Positions 36,201 through 47,765 of a stretch of DNA of 64,000 nucleotides are shown here, in pieces. Source of the stretch: Didymodactylos carnosus (taxonomy: Eukaryota; Rotifera; Eurotatoria; Philodinida; Philodinidae); the NCBI GenBank assembly GCA_905250885.1, contig CAJNOQ010000096.1:1-64000 (forward strand), given 5' to 3'. Both the position numbers and the translations under genes were made by a program. Each line of letters starts with the position of its first letter. Position 1 is the stretch's first letter. The notes below the pieces were generated by a model. The model saw only the letters and a list, made by a program, of their open reading frames with translations, did not search any database and was not told where the DNA came from.

Positions 36201-38339
36201 AGAGTTCTAATCAACAGAGTGATAATGCTTAGATGTTACTAGAATTCGTAGATATTATATGTCTAACACAAACATTACCTCTTCAGAGACAAAATCTCCG
36301 GCAATTCTAATTAATTTTAACATTATATCAAGATACCATTTATAATCGATTGCATATTTTTCACCTAATATCGCTATTTTCAATACCTAAAATAACACAA
36401 TTTGAGTCAGTTTTATTTAACAAAGATATTTTTCAATTCTATCTTACCATTTCTTCTCTTATTGTATAATCAGCTGTTTCAAGATAAGTTAACATTTCTT
36501 GAACGATATCTTGAGCATTCGAACGATCACACATTGCATATAAAAGATCAACAGCACGTTGACGAACACTAACATCACGTTCACTCTAAAATAAAAGAAA
36601 GAAGAAAATATATTGAATAGTACCAATGTTTCAAATTATTTTTCTTGCCTTAAGTGCATTGATAACTGTTTCTTGATGTTTTTTAACTGCGTCATGTGAA
36701 AATTCGGATGTAGCTAATAGACACATGCTCTCAAGTGCCAAATATCTGAAAATGAGACAATTAAGTTAATAAATTAGATAATATATATATTTTTTCTATT
36801 TACCTCAAATTTGTTTCTCTATTCTGTAAAAATTGTCCTAGTTGGTTACATGCTCTGACAAGTAGGGTAGACTCACAATCCATGTGTATAATTAAATTGA
36901 TTGCTTCAAATAAAACAGCATTTCTCGCATTTGAATGTTGAACTTTTTTAGATTTTAATGGTTCTTGAGCTTTATTTAAAATTGTATCCAAACATTCATT
37001 TAAACGACTACGAATAGAAGGATCATCTAAAAAAACACAGATAACAAATATACAATATCAGTGAGATTTTTCAAGATTACGATCATCGAAAACGTTAGAT
37101 AAAACATATCTGCTCTGTTTAATTGAGTTATTTTACCTGGTGGTGGATAATTTTGTAGTACTCTTAATAGTTTGACACATAACCATGGTGCAGGAACAAA
37201 ATAATATGTATAATCTTGAAAATCAGTATACGACGATGTAACTATCTAGAATCAAAACAAATGCGTTAAAAATTGATAAGTTTAAAATTTTCTTCATCAA
37301 CCTACTCGGCTTAATCTTGAAACAGCCAAATTGACACAACCTTTATATTCTTCGGGATTCCGTTTAACAAGTGCTTCAATTAAACTGACAGCAGCTGTTG
37401 CTACACCCTAACATAAACGTATAAATAAAGAGTGAGTAAAGAAATCAGATAGCGATTAGAGCGTACCAAATGTTGATCGTTTAATAAGTGAATTATTCGA
37501 CCAGTCCATTCTGTATTCATTTGAAGCGCGTCTGAGCTTGTTCGATGAAGTCTTAGTAGACATAGAGCAGCAGATTGCTTAACAGGATCAATTGTGTCAC
37601 TAAAATAAATGATTGTATAAATTTACGTGGATAACAATGCTATTATCTTATCTACTAGTGCAAGAATATTTATTTATTAACGTGGAAAAAATTTTAAATA
37701 ATTTAGTTGCATACCCCGATATGAGTAGTCGCGGTATATCGTTTGTAAATGCTGTTGCCATTTCTTTTTCTCCAATATTAGCCACACATTGTAATGCAAG
37801 ATTGATGAATATAGGATTTCTACTTTGTAAATCATTTCGAATATTTTGGATAATTAACTGTTTCATTTCTGTACTATTGTTCATAATGACAGATATAAAT
37901 AAATAACCCTGAATAGAAAAATCTATAATTAAACTATTTGAAAAACGATACAAATGAGTGCACTCATCTAATTTGACAATCATCAGATGATAGTCACTAT
38001 TTCTGACAAAAATATTCTCACATGTTATAATAAACCTGTCGAATTCTACGACTATTAGCTTACGATTTGTTTTTCTGTATATTTGTTTGAACTTAATAAA
38101 TTGACGGCTTCCATGTAGCCAAAATCAATATCGTGTCCCAATAAAAAAATAAATAATAATTTACAAACATATTTTTTCTTTTGATAACCATCTAATGTTT
38201 TATCTGTTCTAAATCGTTGACGAATATTTGTTAATTCTTTATTAATACGTCTCAATTCAGCTTCTCGACTTTTACAATTACGAATATCACTAATAAACAC
38301 GGCTAAACCACGCATACCATCGCCACGCATATTTGGCAT
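33300..38339 (-). CDS. AP2A: AP-2 complex subunit alpha (alpha-adaptin)
   Basis: Large subunit of the clathrin adaptor AP-2, which binds PIP2, cargo and endocytic accessory proteins at the plasma membrane. I read 18 exons on the minus strand: 38339-38064, 37908-37715, 37599-37467, 37407-37306, 37245-37137, 37026-36804, 36745-36649, 36585-36448, 36386-36279, 35993-35821, 35168-35039, 34980-34687, 34601-34187, 34109-33986, 33916-33800, 33715-33646, 33588-33454 and 33377-33300. All joins are in frame; 971 aa, the usual size. The trunk is highly conserved ([55 protein letters not shown]). A low-complexity hinge (Gln/Ser-rich, residues about 630-740) follows, then the ear, ending [10 protein letters not shown]. 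The intron after exon 7 starts with GC instead of GT. A splice acceptor-like TTTCAG lies about 55 bp before the ATG. Confidence 0.95.
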
Positions 38340-38939
38340 TATTGATAGAGAAAGAAAGTTCGATGGAAAGAAAGCAAAATTAAGTATAATCTGAAACATA
38401 AAAGATGGATGATCATCGAAAAAATATGAACATCTTTTAATAATTGATCTTTATTCCATTAAACTACTAAAAAAAAATACTTCGACAATAGAAGATTAAA
38501 TTCGACTAGGATCAGCTCATATTTCACTGGTCGAAGTCATTGGCTGAAAAAGCTTTTAAGCAGCTTTTACTGCCCTTTTGAAATCAAAATGATATCCTCT
38601 TCTCTTGTTCTCTCATGTCTTATCAGTTTCTGATCCGAATTCGGAATTCATCAATGTTGGCAATAATTTTTAGTTGAAATAAAGAAAATTTTTCTGTTTT
38701 CTGTGTAATTTAGTTAGATTTCCATCTTGTTGTTCCTTTGCTGGAAAGAAATGAAGGGTTTTGTTCTAGCCTAAATCTTTGTAAGTGTCGAATTTTGGGT
38801 CTCGGTCTTATAATCAGTGGATCACTCTACTTTTTCTAGATTTCTGTTATTCGGTTAAGGAACAAGATGGTTTATCAAATAATATATGACAAAGTTAAAG
38901 TGACATCGTCTGTGTAAGTCCTATCTACTGAGGAAGAAC
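38340..38939. other. intergenic, divergent 5' flank
   Basis: Between the AP-2 alpha start (minus) and the dynamin-like open frame (plus). It probably contains promoters for one or both; no motif singled out. TTTATGTTTCAG near 38390-38401 (read on the minus strand) is the likely leader acceptor for AP-2 alpha. Confidence 0.45.
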
Positions 38940-39654
38940 ATGAGTTATACGTATTTGATAAACTCTTCTTTAGAAGAGCTTGTTACTTTGGTGGAAAACA
39001 AGGTAGCCATCAAGAAAGCAAAAACAAGCAAAGAAGAAAAAAACACAGAACATTGGCCAGGTTACCCTGGCATCAGTGAATTAATTCAAGATAAAGTAGC
39101 AGCGTTCGTTGAAGAAGGTAAGCAGGGTTGTTACTAGATGGTCAGAGCTCTGATTCTTACCGATGCTCTAAGGTTTGGAATCAAATGAGCAAACAAAAAC
39201 ATATCCGGAAAAATTATGTTCTACATAACATCGTGATGCCGTCGGTATCATGCCCATAAAAACGTGTTACTCAAAATTAACACACTAGTTAAAAAAAAAA
39301 CGAAAGAAACGAAAGAAAAAAAAGGAGGAAACAAGACGTACGTAAGAAGAATCCCAGTATTTGCAATTCATTACTCATTTGTTTTTAGCTAAGCCAATTC
39401 TACTTCATTGTTGTGATTTAATCCAAAGAATATTGACAGATATTTTGGAATATATTCAACAGCAAGGTGAAACACCGTCGGCAAACCAATGTCCCAAGGA
39501 ATTAAATAAAAAATATTGGATTTTGAAAGATCGTGTTCGATTCATCATGAATTTAATGGGAGTACAAATATTGATGAACTACTTTTTTTATTCTCATGCT
39601 CGTTTTCAGCAGCAATCTGAGATTATTAGAACTGAAAAACGCAGAATCAACTAA
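38940..39654 (+). CDS. short dynamin/Mx stalk-like protein or gene fragment
   Basis: Two exons, 38940-39117 and 39389-39654, join in frame across a GT-AG intron (GAAG|GTAAGC to TTTTTAG|CT) to give 147 aa. The joined product contains HWPGYPGISELIQDKVAAF and then EEAKPILLHCCDLIQRILTD. These resemble the stalk segment of Mx/dynamin GTPases that reads LPGF, about 15 residues, then EEPA and a helix. The GTPase domain is absent from the window, so this is a truncated duplicate, a stalk-only gene, or chance similarity. The 39-kb MITE starts 8 bp after the stop. The family call is by motif only; the splice join itself is good evidence of a once-expressed gene. Confidence 0.42.
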
Positions 39655-39661
39655 AGGATCA

Positions 39662-40015
39662 CCCAAGTGAAAGTACTTATACTATGAGTACGACTTTACT
39701 CATGATTCGTCCATGAGTTCCCCTAACAATTTTTGAGTATTTTTACTCAGTGAGTACGCAGAAAATATTCATTGACCATTTTTTTTTCAAAATGAAACTG
39801 TATAAAGAACGTAAAATATTTATATTATTTTTTTCTCGCTAGTCTCTCTGTATATAGTAGAGATGGACTCCTCTGTGAATAGACTTGTAGTCCAACTCTG
39901 GCTGTCTGAGATCACTCCTCTATATGAAAATACTAGATGAATAATACTCATGAGTATTTTGTCAAAAGTTATATGAGTACTTTTTGAGTACTCACGCATG
40001 AGTACATTCACTAGG
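39662..40015. mobile_element. 354-bp MITE rich in GAGTACTC words
   Basis: Left end CCCAAGTGAAAGTACTTAT and right end complementing CCTAGTGAATGTACTCATG form imperfect inverted termini of about 30 bp. The interior repeats ATGAGTAC, GAGTACTC and ACTCATGAGT many times near both ends (39685-39760, 39945-40005). No coding content. The AAGTAC words recall the mariner-like MITE at 31191, but the ends differ. Confidence 0.65.
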
Positions 40016-41214
40016 ACAGCAACACGTCAAAACACGAATGATGATAATGATAAACAAAATGAAGATCGTACTCTGTGTGTTAATCTCCATGTAGTCAGAA
40101 AACATCAATATCAACTGTTAAGCGGTAGCTTCGTATTTCAGAATCGAACAACAGCAACGGAGAAGAAAAAAAACCTTTAAAGTTATCCCAATTATAGTTC
40201 TGTGTTTTGTTGTAATTACTTACGTCTGTTGTTTTACTTATTGTAGAGAAACCCAAAAACTGAAAGATTCACTGTCAACAGAAGTCATTGGCAAACAAAA
40301 ACAATATTAATTTTTTTATTGTTCTGTTTTTCTTAAACAAAATTTTTTATTGTTGGATATCTGCTATTTTTGTTACAAATAAAAATTAGCCCAGATTAAA
40401 AAGTCCTTTAACTAGAAGTAAAAGGAGTAAATGATAGATAGGCTTGTAAATCATTTACATGAACAGACGAAGTTCTATTTCTACACGACTTTCCACAAGT
40501 GTACGCTACACCATGCGTCAGTTATTCCACAAGATAGGTAAAACAGCAACTTCTGTTTTACATACTGAATACAATAATAGTAGACCAGCTTTTTACGTAT
40601 CTTTTTTTTCTGGAGTGTCTGCTTCTGTAAGACTTCGAGATAATATTAAGCATTATGCAAAAAACAAGGAAAAAAACGCAGAGAAACTCAATTTGGCATC
40701 AATACAGAATAATGCGGACCAAGCACTTAGGACTAAAACTAGTAAAAAGTCGAAAACCTGAAAAACTACTATCTATTTCGAAATAGAATGGTCATGGATG
40801 TTTTTTTAATAGCTTTTGAAGAGAAAGTCATAGAAACCTGCGATTTTCAGTTTCTGAAAGAGCACACCGGCGGACGTCGCACTATGATAAAATAAAGCTC
40901 TCCCGAAAGGTCTACCGTGGTGTATCTTTTGATTAAAAATCTAAGAGATATTCCGAAAAAAAGATGGATATTGACTTCTAAGAGAGTGGTTTGAACCACC
41001 GGACTTCAGTCTACAAAACAACGCAAGTCCTAAGGTTTTCATCTGCCACAGTTCAGATGATATAAAATTTTCCGGAGGACCTAACTATCGACTAAAATTC
41101 ATGTTTCGGAATGTCCAAAACACATGGAACATAGGGTATCGACTTCTCTGAATGTTATGGCAACGTTTGTTTTTCGAAAAAGTTCCAAAAATCTGGTATA
41201 ATATTATATACTAT
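40016..41214. other. intergenic with an unassigned 100-aa open frame
   Basis: An ATG-started plus-strand frame at 40459-40761 encodes 100 basic residues (RRSSISTRLSTSVRYTMRQL near the start, a Lys-rich end) with no family resemblance. It could be a small gene or chance. A further frame at 39998-40180 starts inside the MITE and is not called. The rest, 40762-41214, contains an imperfect inverted repeat around GTGGTTTGAACCACC (40985-40999) but no tRNA fold. Confidence 0.35.
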
Positions 41215-41440
41215 ATTAGGTGAAATAACTCATTTTTGCCTATTTTAACGTAAAATTAGAAAATTCATAACTCACTCAAAATCGATCCAAACTACGTCAG
41301 AATATCAAGATGTACTCTATTTATCTGCTCAATCTGATTTTCTACTTAAAACAGTAGTAAAAAATATTCCTTTACTTCAGCAGATTGCTAGAAAATCTTT
41401 TCAAAAAAAGTATTTTCTATTGATTTTTAAAGGTTCTATG
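41215..41440. mobile_element. fold-back family A copy 2, single arm
   Basis: TAGGTGAAATAACTCATTTT, then CGTCAGAATATCAAGATGTA and TATCTGCTCAATCTGATTTT follow the same order as the left arm and loop of the element at 28783-29173, at perhaps 80-85 percent identity. The second arm is missing, so the copy is truncated. Confidence 0.7.
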
Positions 41441-41990
41441 GAAATAGAGTCAAATGCAAATGTGAATATGTATGCATAAAATAACAACAACATATAATAG
41501 CAGTAGCGTTTTCAATTCGTCACATTATCAGATACTCTTCCCCTCTTTCCTTTCGCTTTTTGGCATTTTTCTTTTCTTCCAGTGTGAGTGTGAAAGACAG
41601 CAAGCGTTTCCGTTGGTCAATATAAAAAGTTCTTCAGCCAATAAGACAACGTTACTTTTTTCTTTTTTTTTTTAGCTAGATTCGAATTGTTGTGCTTTGT
41701 TGGTTTACATCAATTAAAAAATTAAAACGATATCAATAATACGTACTACTTTTACTGATTGTTGTTCAATAGTCAACAGTAGCTGTGAAATCAATGACTG
41801 ATGGGTTTCAAATGACCCGTTATAGCTGTCACTTATAAAAATATTAAAACAGCAACAAGCTTTTAACATTCCTTAGCAGGACAGTAGAAAATCATTGAAT
41901 GTGAATACGAGGAAGTTTACTCATACCATCATCGAGAATTCAGTAGTTGTATTTTTAGTTAATTTTAGTGATATATTTGATAACGTTGTA
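41441..41990. other. gene-free gap
   Basis: A short frame at 41472-41675 has no resemblance to known proteins. A tandem of AAC words (41484 on) and poly-T near 41660 are the only low-complexity content. Confidence 0.4.
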
Positions 41991-42036
41991 GCCATGAGTC
42001 CTCACTTTTCGTGAATAAAACAGTCTTAGTCTTAGA
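41991..42036 (+). mobile_element. LINE 3'-terminal tail only, fifth site
   Basis: ATGAGTCCTCACTTTTCGTG followed by AATAAAACAGTC and two TTAGTC units repeats the 3' end of the LINE copies at 3941-6160. Only the extreme terminus is recognisable. The AGTCTTAGTC tail is the same as at 3957-3967. Confidence 0.6.
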
Positions 42037-43240
42037 GTGCACATTTACCGAAGCAATTTTAGCCAGCACTAGAGGTCTGCAACCTGACTTAATCTTAGGT
42101 TCGAGGTAAGCTGTTGTTCATTAGGATTTAGGTTACGTTGTTTTAACGCTTGCAGCTCCCTAGGTAGAATTTTCGATAAGATTTTGGCATATTGAATGAC
42201 AACCGTCTTATAAGAAAAATCAACAGGTCTGCAATGATGTTTTGTTCCTGGTACATGAATTTGCCGTGGATATATTGTTCAAAACATATCCCACAAAGAC
42301 TATTATTAAAGCCTATACTGAAACATTTCGACCCATTTACTTTAAATTTACTATTCTCGAGAACTTAAATGACTTAAATTCAATGATACTAATAGCTGAT
42401 GATTCATTTCTAACACTAGTGGCTTAAAACAAGTTGTCTTTTCTCAACCTAACTTATTGATAGCTTTCTGAATATTTACTATATAACAATACTCTCCGAA
42501 ATCTTTCTTTATTATTCATTATTTATCTCTTTCTGAATTTATCGTATATGTTCTCTTTTTTTGTTTATTTTAAAATGAACGATTTATTATTTTCCTCTTT
42601 CTTTTTGTCTTTTGCGTTTGTGCAACTTGTTCACACTATGATGAGTGTAAACCACTCGATTGTATATATTATCTGATAGAATGATGTATGTTAAAAAAAA
42701 GAGTACAATACAACGATTCACCAATTAGAATTAAAATACTAGCACAGTCTGTGTATTCTTTAACGCACTTAAATTCTATTAATAAGATTCTCTATTTGCT
42801 TATTTAATGTCTGCAAGATCTTCAGTTCAACTCAAAAGAAATTAATTAAATAAATACATAAATAATCAGTCAATGGATTAATTAGTTTCATAACGTAGAC
42901 TAGACGTACTATTTTCGTGAAAAATGTTATAGCATCGGTGTATGTGCATCTTTCCAAGAAGTGATGAATATATTTCAACTTCATATTCGCGAAAAAAGTA
43001 TTCAAATTAATGGTATACTCTTGTTCATCTCTATTTAGTCTCAGATACAAACAGGCTGCCATTTAGTTTGAACATTTTCAACTTTTTAATTTTTTTAACG
43101 TAAACTGAAAATTTTGTGTAAATAATATCTGTCATTTCTTAAAAAGCATCTTTCTCAAATGTATTGATTTATTGTTTGTTCTAGATCGATCAAATTTAAC
43201 TACTTTTTGAAATCCTAGACGTACAAAAACACATCTTAAA
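42037..43240. other. intergenic, 5' flank of SmD2
   Basis: A minus-strand ATG frame at 42832-43062 (76 aa, starting MAACLYLRLNRDEQEYTINL) and a plus-strand frame at 42242-42427 have no family resemblance and are left uncalled. The SmD2 leader acceptor GAAATCCTAG ends at about 43219. Confidence 0.4.
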
Positions 43241-43618
43241 ATGGCTACTGGTGCATTACCCGCAAAACCGAAACAAGAAATGACACCGGAAGAATTAAAA
43301 CAGCGTGAAGAAGAAGAATTTCGTACTGGTCCATTATCATTGTTGACTGATGCTGTTAAAAATAATACTCAAGTATTGATTGCATGTCGTAATAATCGAA
43401 AATTATTGGCACGCGTTAAAGCATTTGATCGTCATTGTAATATGGTATTAGAAAATATTAAAGAAATGTGGCATGAAACTCCTAAAACAGGCAAAGGACA
43501 GGCGGGAAAAGGTCAAGCAAAACCTATTAATAAAGATCGTTATATACCAAAAATGTTTTTAAGAGGTGATTCCGTTGTTCTAGTATTGAAAAATCCAAAC
43601 TCAAAAACAGATAAATAA
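43241..43618 (+). CDS. SNRPD2: small nuclear ribonucleoprotein SmD2
   Basis: Core Sm-ring protein of the spliceosomal U1, U2, U4 and U5 snRNPs, pairing with SmD1 and SmF. A single exon of 125 aa (vertebrate 118). The N-terminal extension [20 protein letters not shown] is diagnostic of SmD2. The Sm1 motif reads [20 protein letters not shown] followed by [13 protein letters not shown], and Sm2 reads [16 protein letters not shown]. The loop between them is basic with a [10 protein letters not shown] duplication, slightly longer than usual. The ATG follows a splice acceptor-like CCTAG by about 20 bp, and AATAAA lies directly after the stop. Intact and highly conserved. Confidence 0.97.
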   Translation: MATGALPAKPKQEMTPEELKQREEEEFRTGPLSLLTDAVKNNTQVLIACRNNRKLLARVKAFDRHCNMVLENIKEMWHETPKTGKGQAGKGQAKPINKDRYIPKMFLRGDSVVLVLKNPNSKTDK

Positions 43619-44185
43619 AGTACGAATAAATAATCAAACAAAAATCGAATGATTTTCTAGAACAAAAAGACTTTTTGTTTACGTCTTTTCCTTCTACTGT
43701 GTTCTTCTTGTACTATTACTGATGTTGTTATTGTTGTTGTTGTTTTTTTATACTAAAATATATTTGAAGTCAAATTAATGAAAGCTAGTAATTTTATGAA
43801 AGGGCAAGTGTCGAGAAAGATTTAAATACGCGTTCCTCACATTTCTTTGAAAATAAGGCAAAAATATTAAGGGTGTCCTTAGGGATACTTTTCCTTCTTT
43901 TTGAACAAAAGTTTTTATTTTGAGTTGAACATAGGCTAGTGTAGCGAAAAGTTTGCCCTACAAAATAAGACAATCCCCTGCGTTCCACGATCTTTTGCAA
44001 AAGTTATAAGTATATTTAAGTTTTTCCTCAAGAGGCTAAAAAAGTCAATTTCCTTAGTTTTGCTAATTTTTCTAATATTTCTAGTATCATCGAAATTTGT
44101 TTTCAAAATACTCTGAAAGACACCCTGCAAAAAATGATCGGCTATTCCCTGTAATGAAGTAAACACTGGTGGTTTTAAAACAGGT
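43619..44185. other. intergenic, SmD2 3' flank
   Basis: Contains TTG/GTT triplet runs near 43725-43746. Minus-strand frames at 43794-44166 lack family resemblance. Nothing else supported. Confidence 0.4.
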
Positions 44186-44471
44186 ACATTACGCCCTCAA
44201 AAAAATGGTTCGACCGATCGAATCCAAATTTTTACCACAGGTACTTCAGCCTCATCTCAAGTTCCAGATATTTTGAAAGGGCTTTCAACTTTAACTTTCA
44301 TCATGGAAAGGTTTTTAATGGCAATAATCAACTTTTTACAATTCCCGAATATTTCGAGAAAGAAAACATGATTCTCGAAGAAAAATTTATAACTGAGTGA
44401 ATTTAGAAGTTTGATGTTTCGAAGCCATAAATTTGAGCTCGATCGGATCATTTTTTGAGGGGTCGTAGTGT
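44186..44471. mobile_element. 286-bp MITE with ~45-bp imperfect inverted ends
   Basis: Left end ACATTACGCCCTCAAAAAAA through GACCGATCG, right end complementing ACACTACGACCCCTCAAAAA and CGATCG. Arms match at perhaps 80 percent. No coding content and no clear target duplication. It lies between SmD2 and MECR. Confidence 0.65.
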
Positions 44472-44915
44472 GACTAGATGCAAACCAGGGTCCCTAATAA
44501 AACTCATGGGAGAGCATGCTAGACAATTTCGGACAAGAACACAACGATTTTCGTTTTCGATGTCCAACCTTTGGTAAAATGTTGGAATCAATCTAAGGGG
44601 GGAAAAAGCAGCACCTAGTACTGAAAGGTGCCGTAAGGTACTGCAAAATAATGAAAAAAAAGTTCGTGGTTTGATTCGATCTCTTTATCCATCTGCCATC
44701 TTGAATTTTACGAAGCGAGAACGTGACTGATAGACTAAATCAGTAGTTTTGGGTGGCAAAAAGGTCCTGTACTAAAACGTACTTTTTTCCTTTGATCACT
44801 CGGTCCGTTGTTTCTGCGTTTGTCCATGGAGTGAAAAGAAAAAGAAGGGATGCCCTTAAAATGTTGTTCAAAATTTTTAATTTTTGGATCGAACTCTTTC
44901 ATTTTAGACAAAAAT
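44472..44915. other. intergenic, MECR 5' region
   Basis: No gene seen. A TCATTTTAG acceptor-like site at about 44899-44907 lies 8 bp before the chosen MECR ATG. The frame is open upstream to an ATG at 44850, which would lie in intron or outron if that acceptor is used. Confidence 0.5.
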
Positions 44916-46200
44916 ATGAAAATTAGTAGTAGTAGTCATTATATTTCTAAATTTTCATTATTTCATCAAATACGCCGTGCATTATCGTCCTATACTGTTC
45001 ATGAATTGCAATCTGACCAATATGGTGCACCTCTAGAAGTATTAAAATTAAATAAGACACAAACAATTGATGGAAATCAACTGAAAGCAAACGAATCAAT
45101 TGTAAAATTAATAGCATCACCAGTAAGCAAGCATAGATTACATTGAATCATAGCCGAGTTTTTTTCTTTAAAATGAATAATAAAAAATACGCTTGAATAT
45201 AATGTATCTTGTTTCATCTAGATAAATCCAGCTGATATTAATATGATACAAGGCAAATATGCTATATTACCCAAGTCTTTCCCCGCTACATTTGGAAATG
45301 AAGGTGTCTTTGAAATTGTTGAAACAAATGTAAAAGCCGGTCTCAAACCGGGTGATTGGGTTATACCAAAAGTATTAGAATGGGGTAAATGGCGTTCATA
45401 TGGAATTTTGGCAGAAAATGATTTAATGTATATTCCAAAAAAAGATTTAATGCCTGAAGCTGTTGCCACATTGTCTGTTAATCCGTGTACAGCCGTTCGT
45501 TTAATAAAAGATTTTGTACAACTGGAAAAAGGTGATACAATTATTCAAAATGGAGGAAATTCAGCAGTAGGTTTAGCGGTAATTCAATTGGGAAAATTAT
45601 GGGGCTTCAATGTGGTTAGTATTGTGAGACAAAGAGAAAATTTACAAGAATTAGTTGATTATATGAAATCAATTGGTGGAGAACACGTATATGTTGAGGA
45701 AGATTTAAGAAAAGGTAACTATTTTTCTCAATGGCTTAGACTATACTAAATTTAACAAACCTGTCATTGTTGTTATAACATTTTTATGGTTCTTTTGTTT
45801 TTTAGCTATATTATTAACTGATCTATGGAAAAAAATTCCTCGTCCAAAATTAGGTTTGAATTGTGTAGGTGGTCGTGCCACTATTGATTTGTTGCGAATT
45901 TTAGCAAAATCGGGTACAATGGTTACATACGGTGGCATGTCAAAACAGCCGATCACCGTACCAACAAGTGAATTTATATTTAAAAATTTAACATGCAAAG
46001 GTTTTTGGTTATCGAGATGGAAAACGGATAATATGAAAAATAATGAATATCAAAAAATGTTACATGAATTAATCGGCTATATAAAACAAGGACATTTAAA
46101 GCCACCACAATGTCAATTATTTAAATTAGAAGACTATGCCAAAGCTATTGAAGCATCAGAGCAACGGTTTTCAACAAAAAAAGTTTTATTTATTTCTTAA
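44916..46200 (+). CDS. MECR: mitochondrial trans-2-enoyl-CoA/ACP reductase
   Basis: NADPH-dependent enzyme of mitochondrial fatty-acid synthesis, last step of each elongation round, needed for lipoate. I read three exons: 44916-45122, 45222-45714 and 45806-46200. GT-AG introns, in-frame joins, 364 aa, close to the human length (373). The first 25 or so residues are Ser/Lys/Arg-rich without acids, fitting a mitochondrial presequence. Next are the substrate-side motif INPADINMIQGKYAILP, with the catalytic Tyr kept, and GDWVIPKV. The Rossmann core follows (IIQNGGNSAVGLAVIQLGK), then LNCVGGRATIDLL and KGFWLSRW near the C-terminus. A member of the MDR superfamily, but without the zinc ligands, as expected for MECR. 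The start at 44916 is preferred over 44850 because it follows a splice acceptor-like AG. Confidence 0.93.
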
Positions 46201-47335
46201 TACCCGATACATTCAATTACGAAGTTTAGAGAATTGATATATTTTGTGAAGAGTTTACATTGCATTAAGTAATGATATTACATTGCTGATGTATTAACAA
46301 TGAAGTTTATGCTGGAAATAGCTGTTCTGTACTAGATAGTTAGATGTTTAATACTATCTCGCAGTATAATAGAGAACAGAGGCATTCATTTTGTACGTTG
46401 TATAAATGCACATTGATGGATTTGATTTAAAAATAAGATATTTGCCTATTTTGTTTTTATTTTAAGATTAAGTTAAATTTAGTTGAAATAAATTATATCA
46501 TGAATGTATTACTGTTCATTTTTGACAAGAAAACAATAGAATGTTCTTACGAGAAATGTTACATCTATCATCTTATGATTTGATTAAAATCCTTATATAT
46601 TCAAAAACAACGATAATTTTGATACTGGATTAGTTTTAACATAAAAAAATACGTCTTTGATTGCTGTAAGAAGAAAAAAATAATACGCTTGAAAAGTTTA
46701 TTATACCTTTATTCATAATACCATTATTAACCAGAAAAAAAGTATATACTACCACCGGACAAAACTGTCTGAGTTTAACGATTTTTCAACATCGACAGAT
46801 ATACGGAAAGATTTCAAAAATGGAACAATAACAACGCATAGTGGGATGGTTCTAAATACGACTGACATGAACAGCACTTGGAATTTCTTCTATAATTTTT
46901 TTATTTTCATGATAGTAAAAACAAAATGGCAAATATCCATACCTTGTTATCATAACAAGCAGCATTCCACCAAAGCACAATTTAATCAAAATCCGCATCA
47001 ATCCTAAGATATTGATTTTGAAACAGAAGACGAATATATTAATCAGATAGTGATGAAGACGAAGGTTGTAAGAGTTTTGAGATGAAGAAAGTTTTCACTT
47101 CTACTTCCGCAGGCAAAAAACACATTTCAACCTCCCAATATTTTCGAAAATCCGGTGCAACAGCGTACTATGCTGCTGTAATCACCAGTACTAGTAAAAC
47201 TCAAGCTCCGGCTCCAAAAAGTTACCAGCGAAATCCACATTCGTTGGAACGAGTTTCAGTTTCAAGATACAATCCGAGACTACAAAAAACTATTCAGAAC
47301 AGTTTAAATGAGATGATCAATTGATTCTAACGAAA
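46201..47335. other. intergenic, left edge of a decayed LINE
   Basis: MECR 3' flank up to about 46700. An 80-codon basic frame at 47082-47324 (KTQAPAPKSYQRNPHSLERV) lies just upstream of the LINE endonuclease region and could be part of the LINE's first ORF, but no zinc knuckle or coiled coil is visible, so this is only positional inference. Confidence 0.4.
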
Positions 47336-47765
47336 TAGTTAGTGTTCAAATAGAGTTACGTGGCAAACTACTCGTTGCATCCCTCCATCAAGAGCAACAA
47401 TTTATCTTCCTCTATTCGGTCAACTATATCAAACAAATCCTGACACGTTAGTGTTGGGTGACATTAACACTGCTCTGGAATCAATGGGTTCTACTAAAAC
47501 TAACAGTAAAGGCCGTCAGTTGGCTCTTTTATTGGAAGAGAACATTTTCTCTTGTATCGACGAGCCGTTGATGACCTACGAACGTAATAATTATCAACAA
47601 AAACTAGATTGGATAATCGCCACCACTTCTACTATTTATCTCATTAACAATATCGAAACTCATCCCTCGTTGGGGGTGAACAGTGGTCATAAACCACTGA
47701 CATTTAGCCTCTTCGTTACCCCCCGACGTAAAACCAGTAACACCATTATTATACATATTCAGATT

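Noticed and set aside
40980-41045. tRNA-like segment around GTGGTTTGAACCACC
   Set aside because: No acceptor stem or D-arm could be paired around it; it is only a short palindrome.
42832-43062. 76-aa ATG frame divergent from SmD2
   Set aside because: No homology, no splice partner and no conserved pattern visible; kept as a note only.
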